A stretch of 12,941 nucleotides of DNA, from contig JAIPHI010000066.1 of assembly GCA_021735285.1 (NCBI GenBank), positions 1 to 12,941 of the forward strand. The letters run 5' to 3'. Within the stretch, counting starts at the first letter, position 1. Every line of letters starts with the position of its first letter. Below are positions 6,100-12,941 of this stretch, piece by piece. A program made the position numbers and the translations under genes. This stretch comes from Fidelibacterota bacterium (GTDB lineage Bacteria; Fidelibacterota; UBA2242; JAFGTP01). The notes below the pieces were generated by a model. That model did no database searches, was not told the DNA's origin, and saw only the letters and a list, made by a program, of their open reading frames with translations.

Positions 6100-8883
6100 T
6101 CAAAATTTCCAATCCAGTTCTGGAGAAATTTGATTCCCACTCAGATATCTTATTAAACGGTCGAGTAAGTTAACTGAATAGGGGTCTTCCGGGTAATTTT
6201 TTAAAATATTTAATGTACAGATCAAGAGAGTTCCGGGCCCTGCTTTAATTTGAACGATATAACCTGAATTAAGATGTAACCAACCTACATACATACCGGC
6301 CAGTACATCGGAAAATTTGCCACCCGGAATATCAGAAACTACATAATCCGGTGAGGCATAGGCAGCCTCAAATCCAATATGACGGTCAAAAACAAATCCT
6401 TTAAAAAGTGGACTTGATCGTCTTACCCAGTTAAAATTGGAGGCCCAATTACCATCGTATCCCTCCTCTTCACGGGAAACTAGCTTGTAAGGGAAGCGAT
6501 CGCTAAGGGCAAGTGAGTCAGTAACCAGGGCTAATACCCGCCCACCGTTCTTTAAATAGGTTAGGATTTTTGAATCAATCTCATTGGTTAACGTGATTTC
6601 ATTGGTTACCTTTTGAGAAGAAATATTATAGCCCCGGCGCTCCATTTCATTCTTCAATTCATCCAGATTATTAGCTTGATCATAAATATTGATAGATCCT
6701 TCTGTAAAGGGATTCAAAGTTGGAAAAACAAAGACTTCACACCAATTTTCAACATCCGAACCTTCTCCATTATTGCTTAATTTAAATGTAAACCTCAACT
6801 TTTGCGGAAATTCGATTTCCGGCACTTTAGCGGTTACAACACCGATCTTTTCAGTAAATTTATTGTTAACCGGCTTTACTTCTATTGCTCCGTTTTCACC
6901 CTGGCTATTCTCCCAATAAAGTTCACCGCCTGTATGCTGCTCCTCACTATATCTCGAGTAACCAATATCAATGCGGATGCTATCTCCTTCCCGATATGTA
7001 TACCGCTCCGGCTGAGGAAGCAAAACCTCCTGTCCCTGAATCATTTTGAATTTTTCGGGATTCACTTTTGGATTACGCCACATGTCCAGGAGGCCATTAC
7101 ATTCCCAATTTATATCAGTAAACTCAGTAACAACATAACCCTGAATCTCTGATTCTCTCCGAATTCTTTCAATTTCATATTTCAATGCTGTGAATTGGGC
7201 TTGCTGGCTCTCTTGCGCAAGGTCATTATAATTATTAAAGATCTCTCCGTAGCCAAATTCATCAAATCGCTTCCTTACATTTTTAGGTAATGTCACTACC
7301 CTGTCCAGAAAATCCCGCTCAAACCACCACGGCGTTTCATCCGGTAATTGGGGTAAACCCCAGTTACCAAATTCAGAGATCATTAGAGCTTCCTTCCCTG
7401 TTTCCTCAGCATCTCCAAAGGGACTGAATAACCAATCAGGTCGCCTGGCGACTTCAGATACTGTTTCGTCGAAGCGAGCTCTATTCTCAGGTATCGCCCA
7501 GTATGTATGATAATCGTTAATTTCCGTTTTAAGATGAAAATTTCCCCAGCAAGCACTATTATCAACAATGACTCGATCTGGAGCCATTTGTTGGGCTCTG
7601 TTATATTCTTCTTTAAGCCACTTTCGTTGATTTTCCTTTTGCATATCCATTCCCCAGCTTTCATTGATCAGACTGATAATTACCAGGGAAGGATGATTCC
7701 AGTCCCGGGCCAGCATTGCGTCAAAAGTCCGGGAAGCTCTTTGGGCAGCATCAGGACTAAAAATATCCCAGTTAGGTATTTCTGCCCACACTAGCAGGCC
7801 TTCTTCATCCGCTACTTTTAGATAACGTTCATCAGGAATCTTTATATGGCAGCGTAAGAGATTTAACCCTAGGCTTCGAGCTGTTCGAAATTCTTCCCGC
7901 AGATACTTTTCAGAAGGTGTGGTATAATTTGTTTCGGGATAAAAATCCTGATCCAGGGCACCAATAATATAGATTGGCTTTTCATTAAGATAAAATTTTC
8001 CATCTACTACTTCGAACTTACGGAAACCAAAACGTGTTTTGACCACATCATTTCCATTCAAATTGGCTTTCACTGTATATAGATGGGGATGTTGCGGATG
8101 CCAGAGTCTGGGTGCTTCAATCTGGCCTTTAATGTGTAATATTGAATCATTAGGATGTGGGGTTAATTTTCTTTGAAACATTTCATTATTGTCAGGGCCG
8201 AAAATACTGATAAAAAGTTTATCCTCGTTCTCCTTATCTTTCACCGGGCTCAATTTAATGTCAAGATCGAAATCACCATTAATATCAGATGTGATCCTGA
8301 TATTACGAACATGACGCCTGTTACGAACATGTAGAAACACGCTCTGCCAGATACCGCCTGATTGAACATACCAGTTCTGCTTACCATGGGGAATGTGCCA
8401 ATAGCTAATTCCCTCCGTTCCCTCTTCAGTATCAGCCGGATCAACCACTCTGAGGAGAATGGTATTTCCTCCCGGCTTTACAAAATCTGTTACATCAAAT
8501 TCGAAAGGAGTATAACCGCCTTCATGCTCCCCTACAAATTCACCATTTACATAGACTCTAGCTAAATAATCCACTGCTTTAAATTCGATAACTATAGATT
8601 CATTACTATCAAATTGTGGTATTATCACACTTTTTTGATACCAGACAATTCCCTGATAATCCCGTAAGTCCGGATATTGAACCTGCCAGGCACCGGGAAT
8701 ATCCGCTGAGCGCCAGTTGGCCTCCTCCAAAACAGTACTGGTATCATAAATCCCAGCACTGTCAATAGAAAATTGCCATTCGCCATCCAGAGAAACAGTG
8801 GCCTGCCCTGAATTACAAAATAGTAAACCCATATTGATCATGGTAAAGATCACTAATATTTGAAAATTATTTAAATTTCGCAT
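6100..8883 (-). CDS. Secreted glycoside hydrolase family 2 protein (beta-galactosidase/beta-glucuronidase type)
   Basis: This 927-residue protein starts with a signal peptide (hydrophobic core about 8-23, then CNSGQA). In order follow a jelly-roll sugar-binding domain (about 30-190: LDGEWQF, ANWRSADIPGAWQ, GIVWYQK, EHEGGYTPFEFDVTD), an Ig-like domain, and a TIM barrel (about 295-620) with LGLNLLRCHIKIPDERYL and VWAEIPNW. Glu408 in LINESWG is the expected acid/base and Glu504 in MISEFGNWG the expected nucleophile. The last 200 residues (about 729-927) form a separate alpha/beta region (LDELKNEMERRGYNI, NGGRVLALV, PGTLLICTLNIL) resembling the amidotransferase-like domains attached to some beta-galactosidases. 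It lacks a T9SS tail, so it probably stays in the periplasm. Its start overlaps the epimerase gene by 17 bases. The substrate cannot be decided between galactosides, glucuronides and mannosides. Confidence 0.9.
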   Translation of the reverse strand: MRNLNNFQILVIFTMINMGLLFCNSGQATVSLDGEWQFSIDSAGIYDTSTVLEEANWRSADIPGAWQVQYPDLRDYQGIVWYQKSVIIPQFDSNESIVIEFKAVDYLARVYVNGEFVGEHEGGYTPFEFDVTDFVKPGGNTILLRVVDPADTEEGTEGISYWHIPHGKQNWYVQSGGIWQSVFLHVRNRRHVRNIRITSDINGDFDLDIKLSPVKDKENEDKLFISIFGPDNNEMFQRKLTPHPNDSILHIKGQIEAPRLWHPQHPHLYTVKANLNGNDVVKTRFGFRKFEVVDGKFYLNEKPIYIIGALDQDFYPETNYTTPSEKYLREEFRTARSLGLNLLRCHIKIPDERYLKVADEEGLLVWAEIPNWDIFSPDAAQRASRTFDAMLARDWNHPSLVIISLINESWGMDMQKENQRKWLKEEYNRAQQMAPDRVIVDNSACWGNFHLKTEINDYHTYWAIPENRARFDETVSEVARRPDWLFSPFGDAEETGKEALMISEFGNWGLPQLPDETPWWFERDFLDRVVTLPKNVRKRFDEFGYGEIFNNYNDLAQESQQAQFTALKYEIERIRRESEIQGYVVTEFTDINWECNGLLDMWRNPKVNPEKFKMIQGQEVLLPQPERYTYREGDSIRIDIGYSRYSEEQHTGGELYWENSQGENGAIEVKPVNNKFTEKIGVVTAKVPEIEFPQKLRFTFKLSNNGEGSDVENWCEVFVFPTLNPFTEGSINIYDQANNLDELKNEMERRGYNISSQKVTNEITLTNEIDSKILTYLKNGGRVLALVTDSLALSDRFPYKLVSREEEGYDGNWASNFNWVRRSSPLFKGFVFDRHIGFEAAYASPDYVVSDIPGGKFSDVLAGMYVGWLHLNSGYIVQIKAGPGTLLICTLNILKNYPEDPYSVNLLDRLIRYLSGNQISPELDWKF

Positions 8884-9922
8884 AGATATCTTTCATTGTT
8901 GAGTTATATTTTTTCTTCCAAATTTGGGCTAATTTAATTTCCCTGTCCCGCTTATCATATCCTATCGAACTAGATGAACGTCGTTTTCTGTACCAGTCAA
9001 TAGTAGCCTTCATCCATTTATTAAATGAAGTAGAATGAAAATTGAGGTCCTTTTTAATTTTCTCCAGACTAAAGACTGCTGTCCGCCGTGTATTAAAGGG
9101 AAAAACATCTCCGGCTCGTGACTGGCTCACAGGTAGTTTATCAAACATAGCCTGATCGATATGCACAATTTCTGGTGTTTTATCCAATAATTTCCCTAAT
9201 TTTTTTAGATACGTGTTTAAAGTATATATTTCTTCCGAAGCAACATTATAGGCCTTTCCAATTGTATCTTCTTTTTCTATTACCTGTGCAAATGCGTTAG
9301 CCACATCTTTCACATATATCTGTTGAAAAGCATAATCTCCGCTTCCAGGAACTAATAATTGTTGACCATCCAGGATACGCTCTATCCAAAACCAGTCTCT
9401 CATAGTTGGATCACCAGGACCAGAAACAAATGTAGGACGCATGATCGTAACCGGGAAATCATCCGGATGATGAGCTTTCTTGAGTATTTTTTCACAATCT
9501 CGTTTATTTATCCCGTAATTCATACCAAAAGAATTGCGAGGAAAATAATCCATTAATTCTTTCTGATCCTGATCTTCTGTAACCGGGCACTGTACATTAT
9601 TAGAAACCATGTAAACTGATACTGTACTACAATGAATGAAGCGACCAATTTTTCCTTTAAAAACATCTATTGCCATTAGCGATTGTTGAGGCAAATAAGC
9701 GATCATATCATAAGCTACATCAAATTTTCGACCTTGCATTAAATTTATCAGATCCTCTTCATTGTCCCGATCTCCGTTAATTATCTCAATATTATCAGGA
9801 AGTTTTATACACGGCCGGCTTTTACCGCGGTTGAATACAGTAACTTTGTAATTCTGTTTACTTAATTTTCGCACCAAATGACTACTAATAAAACCGGTTC
9901 CACCTAATACTAATATATCCAA
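8867..9922 (-). CDS. Extended SDR / NAD-dependent epimerase-dehydratase family protein
   Basis: This 351-residue protein opens with a Rossmann fold right after the start: ILVLGGTGFISSHLV (Gly7, Gly8, Gly10), where the third glycine of the usual GxxGxxG is Ser13. NRG at 31-33 ends the second strand, and GDRDN near 50-54 contacts the cofactor adenine. The active site has Ser99 (HCSTVSVY) and Tyr136-x3-Lys140 (YGINK). MRPTFVSGPGD (about 161-171) and the YVKDVANAFAQVIE segment are typical of nucleotide-sugar epimerases and their atypical relatives. The start is TTG, chosen because the nucleotide-binding strand begins at residue 3 and a good Shine-Dalgarno sequence precedes it. The C-terminus is a highly charged tail (about 316-351). 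It lies 31 bases after the URO-D-like gene and overlaps the GH2 gene. The substrate is unknown; a sugar or sugar derivative is likely. Confidence 0.88.
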   Translation of the reverse strand: MDILVLGGTGFISSHLVRKLSKQNYKVTVFNRGKSRPCIKLPDNIEIINGDRDNEEDLINLMQGRKFDVAYDMIAYLPQQSLMAIDVFKGKIGRFIHCSTVSVYMVSNNVQCPVTEDQDQKELMDYFPRNSFGMNYGINKRDCEKILKKAHHPDDFPVTIMRPTFVSGPGDPTMRDWFWIERILDGQQLLVPGSGDYAFQQIYVKDVANAFAQVIEKEDTIGKAYNVASEEIYTLNTYLKKLGKLLDKTPEIVHIDQAMFDKLPVSQSRAGDVFPFNTRRTAVFSLEKIKKDLNFHSTSFNKWMKATIDWYRKRRSSSSIGYDKRDREIKLAQIWKKKYNSTMKDIYAKFK

Positions 9923-9929
9923 TTTATAA

Positions 9930-9935
9930 CACCTT
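9930..9935 (-). promoter_or_regulatory. Ribosome binding site that fixes the TTG start of the SDR gene
   Basis: AAGGTG on the minus strand lies 7 bases before TTG 9920-9922. No ATG lies in frame before the Rossmann strand, so this site together with the fold supports the TTG start. Confidence 0.6.
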
Positions 9936-9953
9936 AAGTTATTCTCTGTAAAA

Positions 9954-11033
9954 TTATTTTATCCAATTTTTGCTATCATTAATTATTTGATCCGCTTCAT
10001 TTTGAGAATCTACCATCGTGCTAATGAGTAAACCTTTATGAGATAATTTTCTTAATACTTTTTTTATTTTCTTTTTATCTATCCAATGTAATATCAGTTT
10101 TTTACCATGAGATTGTATCTTTTCATATAGATCAAACCATTTTTCAGAACCCACTCCCGGTTCTCCTGCTCCAGGTACCCATTGAATTCCATCCAGTTCT
10201 TAAATTTCTAAGAGATGTTTCACATGGACCAGCTGTCCGGGTCCATCAAGATGATAAATGGTCTGGTCCAAATACCTGGACTGCTTTTTAATATCCGGTA
10301 TGACAAATTCCTGAAACATATCCGGAGAAATCATAGCTGAAAAATCCGATTGTAGATCAGAACCTCGCCCAGGAAACCATACTCCCATCCATGTTATACT
10401 GCCTGGCTGGTACCGGGAACAGATTTGATAAAGTTCATCATAACATTGAAACCAGATATCTAAGATCTTTTCGCAGGCCTTTTTTACAACTTTTGGATTT
10501 TTTATTAGATCCGTTGATAAATTTTGTGTTCCTCGTAGAGAAGCAAGAATATTGAGAGTTCCATTTAGATCGGTAATACTTGTAAAATATTTCCCTGAAC
10601 TATAGCGACCGGCTTTGCGAGTTAATTTTTTAGTTAGCTGCCACCATTTATCATTTTGATCAAACTGTAAATTTAATATTTCATCCCAGCTCAGGTCTCC
10701 CCTCTCTTCAATCCAGATAGTTTCCTTTTTAATTTTAAGTTCACATCCCAGATAAGTGGCAATCACTCCCGGCCCTAAATTTACCCAAAACCGGGGAATA
10801 GCTTCTCCTCCAAAATAGGTTTGTTGACAATATTTTTCGAACTCCTCAAATGCCTTATCAGGATTATCCAAATTGTGAGCCAAAGTAACCCACTCATTGT
10901 AACTATGATCGCTTATTACTCCTTTACGGGGAGCATAAATCTGTAACAAAGGCCTGGCCAAATGCTTATCATTCCACCAATGCCTGTAATTATCCAAAGT
11001 GGTCTTTATATTTGATTTATATTCTGGTCGCAT
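9954..11033 (-). pseudogene. URO-D-fold methyltransferase-like gene interrupted by an in-frame TAA
   Basis: The first 277 codons (from ATG 11033) encode a uroporphyrinogen-decarboxylase-superfamily protein: LDNYRHWWNDKHLARPLL near residues 13-30, LQSDFSAMISPDMFQEF (about 227-243) and IYHLDGPG (about 259-266). Codon 278 (10200-10202) is TAA. The same frame then continues for 81 codons with the missing C-terminus: ELDGIQWVPGAGEPGVG, then YEKIQSHGKKLILHW, ending at TAA 9954. The frame is kept, so this is a single substitution (for example from AAA, GAA or CAA) rather than an indel; a sequencing error is possible. Intact, the protein would have about 359 residues. Relatives include MtaA/MtbA-type methyltransferases that take the methyl group from a corrinoid protein. 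Here the zinc-binding His-x-Cys of those enzymes would read His261-x-Asp263, so an MtaA function is uncertain. It starts 6 bases after the GH13 stop. Confidence 0.8.
10200..10202 (-). other. In-frame premature TAA
   Basis: This TAA separates HLLEI from ELDGIQWVPGAG in a segment that is normally continuous in this protein family. It is not TAG, so pyrrolysine read-through does not apply. Other genes in the window end normally at TAA or TGA, so codon reassignment is unlikely. Confidence 0.8.
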
Positions 11034-11039
11034 AGTTTT

Positions 11040-12941
11040 TTATTTTAGCAATAACATTTTTTCAATCCGAGTATGATTCCTATATTTCAGACGATAAAAA
11101 TAACACCCACTAGCCAACTGATCAGCCTGAAAATTCATCTGATACCTACCAGCAATTTGCTCTCTATCCACCAGTGTACTGACTTTCCGTCCAAGAACAT
11201 CCAGAATAGTCAATTCAACTTTTCCGGCCCGGGGAAGAACATAGCTAATTGTGGTGGTTGAATTAAATGGATTAGGATAATTTTGTAATAATTCTAATTT
11301 TTCGGGAATTGTTAACTGTTTTGATCCCTGCTCAGTACCAACTACCACTGTGGAATCAGCAAGAAGAAAAAGAGAAGTGCTATAGCCCGGAATCGACATA
11401 TTTACATTATTTAATTGTTCTGGCCTTCCAGAGAAAACTCTCCCACCTATCAAATCTGTTAAATAATAATCACTTGTCGAGTCAAGCTCCATTTCACTGA
11501 TAGGTAAATCGAGAGTAATACTTTTGCTCTTGCTCATCATATTTACTACGCCAAAAAGATTCTGATCCTCCTTCCAGCGATGAAAAGCATAAGCGTTTTG
11601 ACCCGGGCTGACATTAATTTCTTTAAAATTTTTGCTCCGCAAAGCAGAATATTTTCGTCGTAAACGAATTAATTTCTGGTAGTATGGATAAAGCCCAAAA
11701 TCATCCTGGGAGCGAATTGAGCTTCCCCTCCGGAAAATTTGATAGGTCATATACGGATGGTCAGGATGGCCAATCTCCTGACCATTATAAATCAGTGGAA
11801 TCCCATTTAAAGAAAATACCAGAGCGGCTACCATTTTTGTACGAGCAAGTCCATGATTACGAATAAATGGGATCATATCATTATTTCCCATATAACGTAA
11901 GATTTTGGCATTCTCTACATAACCCTGGCCCTGATTATTTATTGCTTCCCGCAAACGAGTAACCCTTTTCTGAGGGTCGCCTGTATTAAATATTGTATAT
12001 TGATCATTACTACTCCAATCTGCATAATCGGTTGCCCAGTACCATTGTGAAACCCATTGTTCACCAGGTGCCCAGTCATAGGCCAAATCGAAACGCTCAT
12101 CAAAAACCATAGGCCAGGAAGCTTTGTCTTCAGCCAATAGCATTAGCTCCGGCTTGGTCCGTTTAAGAGCGAGCCGTAAATTTTGCGTAAACTCCGGCCG
12201 CCGGGAATTAACTCCCCAGATTGCATCAAACCGATAACCATCGATATCAAACTCCTCAACCCAGTATTTACAGACCGTTCTCATCCAGTTCCGAACTGCG
12301 GGATTTTCATAGTTTAAATTAGGTAGATCATCCCAAAAATAATTAATAAATTCTTTATAATAACTGTAATATTGGGAATATGGTGCATTAATATGCTCTC
12401 TCTGATAATAATCATAATATAGAGAATTGGTACCATTTTGGATTGTATGCTGGGCATAGGGATGATAAATAGAGGTATGGTTGAGAATAATATCAAAAAG
12501 AACCCGCATCCCCATTGAATGGACAGCCTCTATAAGAACTTTTAATTCCCTTTCATTCCCATAATCGCGCCGGATTTTAAAATAGTTGGTGACATCGTAG
12601 CCATGTTCACCCCATTTCGTTCTATATACTGGCTGTAACCAGATGGTATTAACCCCAAATTCTCGCAGCTCTTCTAATTTATTCAGAATATCTGGAAATC
12701 TGCCGTCCATAACAAAGGAGTAAGGCGTTATTTCATATATTGTTGCTGAATCAATCCAGGCTGCATGTTCATGACGGATATCAAAAGATTGGATACTATC
12801 TTCTGTCACTGTAATACAAGTTCTGGCTCTGGTAGTATCTCCATTAGAAGTTATTCCCCTTAGATCAAAGTAATATTCACCCACAGGAACCTGCTCGGGT
12901 ATGTCAATTGAAACTGATGTACCGGTAGCTTCATTCATCCC
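11040..12941 (-). CDS. Secreted GH13 (alpha-amylase family) glycosidase with T9SS tail, 5' end missing
   Basis: The frame is open to the right edge, so the N-terminus is missing; numbering here is from the first Met in the window (12938). A partial beta-sandwich (about 1-50) precedes a GH13 barrel (about 66-435). The conserved regions are DIILNH (149-154), DGYRFDAIWG with nucleophile Asp238 (233-242), LLAEDK with acid/base Glu270 (267-272), and MGNNDM with Asp354 (350-355), where the usual His before the Asp is Asn. IPLIYNGQEIG (380-390) is also typical. A C-terminal beta-sandwich (about 437-528) follows, then the T9SS sorting domain. It would cleave alpha-glucans or related alpha-linked glycans outside the cell or on its surface. 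Neopullulanase/cyclomaltodextrinase-like subfamilies are nearest in pattern; the exact specificity is open. It is the most upstream visible gene of the block. Confidence 0.9.
   Translation of the reverse strand, partial: GMNEATGTSVSIDIPEQVPVGEYYFDLRGITSNGDTTRARTCITVTEDSIQSFDIRHEHAAWIDSATIYEITPYSFVMDGRFPDILNKLEELREFGVNTIWLQPVYRTKWGEHGYDVTNYFKIRRDYGNERELKVLIEAVHSMGMRVLFDIILNHTSIYHPYAQHTIQNGTNSLYYDYYQREHINAPYSQYYSYYKEFINYFWDDLPNLNYENPAVRNWMRTVCKYWVEEFDIDGYRFDAIWGVNSRRPEFTQNLRLALKRTKPELMLLAEDKASWPMVFDERFDLAYDWAPGEQWVSQWYWATDYADWSSNDQYTIFNTGDPQKRVTRLREAINNQGQGYVENAKILRYMGNNDMIPFIRNHGLARTKMVAALVFSLNGIPLIYNGQEIGHPDHPYMTYQIFRRGSSIRSQDDFGLYPYYQKLIRLRRKYSALRSKNFKEINVSPGQNAYAFHRWKEDQNLFGVVNMMSKSKSITLDLPISEMELDSTSDYYLTDLIGGRVFSGRPEQLNNVNMSIPGYSTSLFLLADSTVVVGTEQGSKQLTIPEKLELLQNYPNPFNSTTTISYVLPRAGKVELTILDVLGRKVSTLVDREQIAGRYQMNFQADQLASGCYFYRLKYRNHTRIEKMLLLK
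11043..11306 (-). other. T9SS type A C-terminal sorting domain of the GH13 protein
   Basis: The last ~88 residues begin PEKLELLQNYPNPFN and continue TTTISYVLPRAGKVEL, DVLGRKVSTLVD, AGRY, then LASGCYFYRL and end EKMLLLK. This is the classic type IX secretion targeting domain of the FCB group. It implies export across the outer membrane, and it is the strongest taxonomic clue in the window. Confidence 0.92.

Noticed and set aside
7383..7664. Minus-strand ORF inside the GH2 gene, along with several plus-strand ORFs of 60-180 codons across the window
   Set aside because: They lie in other frames of genes with clear family motifs, have low-complexity or unrelated translations and no ribosome binding sites. 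The longest, at 3626-4174, is antisense to mtaC and the cupin.
9954..10154. Separate small gene of 66 codons starting at GTG
   Set aside because: It is in the same frame as the upstream URO-D-like gene, and its translation is the missing C-terminus of that protein. The family sequence also begins before this GTG, directly after the TAA.
10200..10202. Amber/pyrrolysine-type read-through in a methyltransferase gene
   Set aside because: Methylamine methyltransferases use TAG for pyrrolysine; this codon is TAA and the protein is not of the MttB/MtmB/MtbB families.

Overview
The window is AT-rich and compact, and every gene I can support lies on the minus strand, so genes are read from high to low coordinates. 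The glycosidase at the right end carries a C-terminal type IX secretion (T9SS) sorting domain (YPNPFN, then a GCYFYRL-like strand, ending KMLLLK). The left-end gene begins like a two-component-regulator-propeller sensor. Together with a corrinoid-dependent methyltransferase pair, these features suggest an anaerobic or facultative polysaccharide degrader of the FCB superphylum (Bacteroidota, Ignavibacteria, Calditrichota, KSB1 or relatives). The exact phylum cannot be decided from this sequence.

Layout in order of transcription. (1) 12941-8867 plus 8883-6100 is a tightly packed block: a secreted GH13 glycosidase (5' end outside the window), a uroporphyrinogen-decarboxylase-fold (URO-D-fold) methyltransferase-like gene broken by an in-frame TAA, an extended SDR/epimerase-type gene starting at TTG, and a secreted GH2 glycosidase whose start overlaps the epimerase end. 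(2) 6099-5934 is a 166-bp gap with a perfect 13-bp palindrome and a plausible promoter. (3) 5933-350 is a second packed block: mtaB-like methanol:corrinoid methyltransferase, mtaC-like corrinoid protein, bicupin, sugar-type solute-binding lipoprotein, aldo/keto reductase and a WrbA/flavodoxin-like protein. (4) After a further 122-bp gap, the first 75 codons of a membrane-anchored propeller sensor run off the left edge.

Taken together, the locus looks like a glycan-utilisation region. GH13 and GH2 enzymes would cut an extracellular or periplasmic glycan, and a lipoprotein would bind the released sugars. The epimerase, aldo/keto reductase and cupin would modify unusual sugars, and a sensor may control expression. 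The unexpected part is the MtaB/MtaC corrinoid methyl-transfer module inside it. It suggests that methanol or a methyl group is released from the substrate, for example from O-methylated sugars or methyl esters, and captured. No dedicated methyl acceptor enzyme (MtaA type) or corrinoid activase (RamA type) is intact in the window. The only candidate for the former, the URO-D-like gene, is interrupted. The functional linkage is inference; the family assignments rest on visible motifs. I see no tRNA, rRNA, CRISPR array, insertion sequence or riboswitch, and no gene-free stretch longer than 300 bases.
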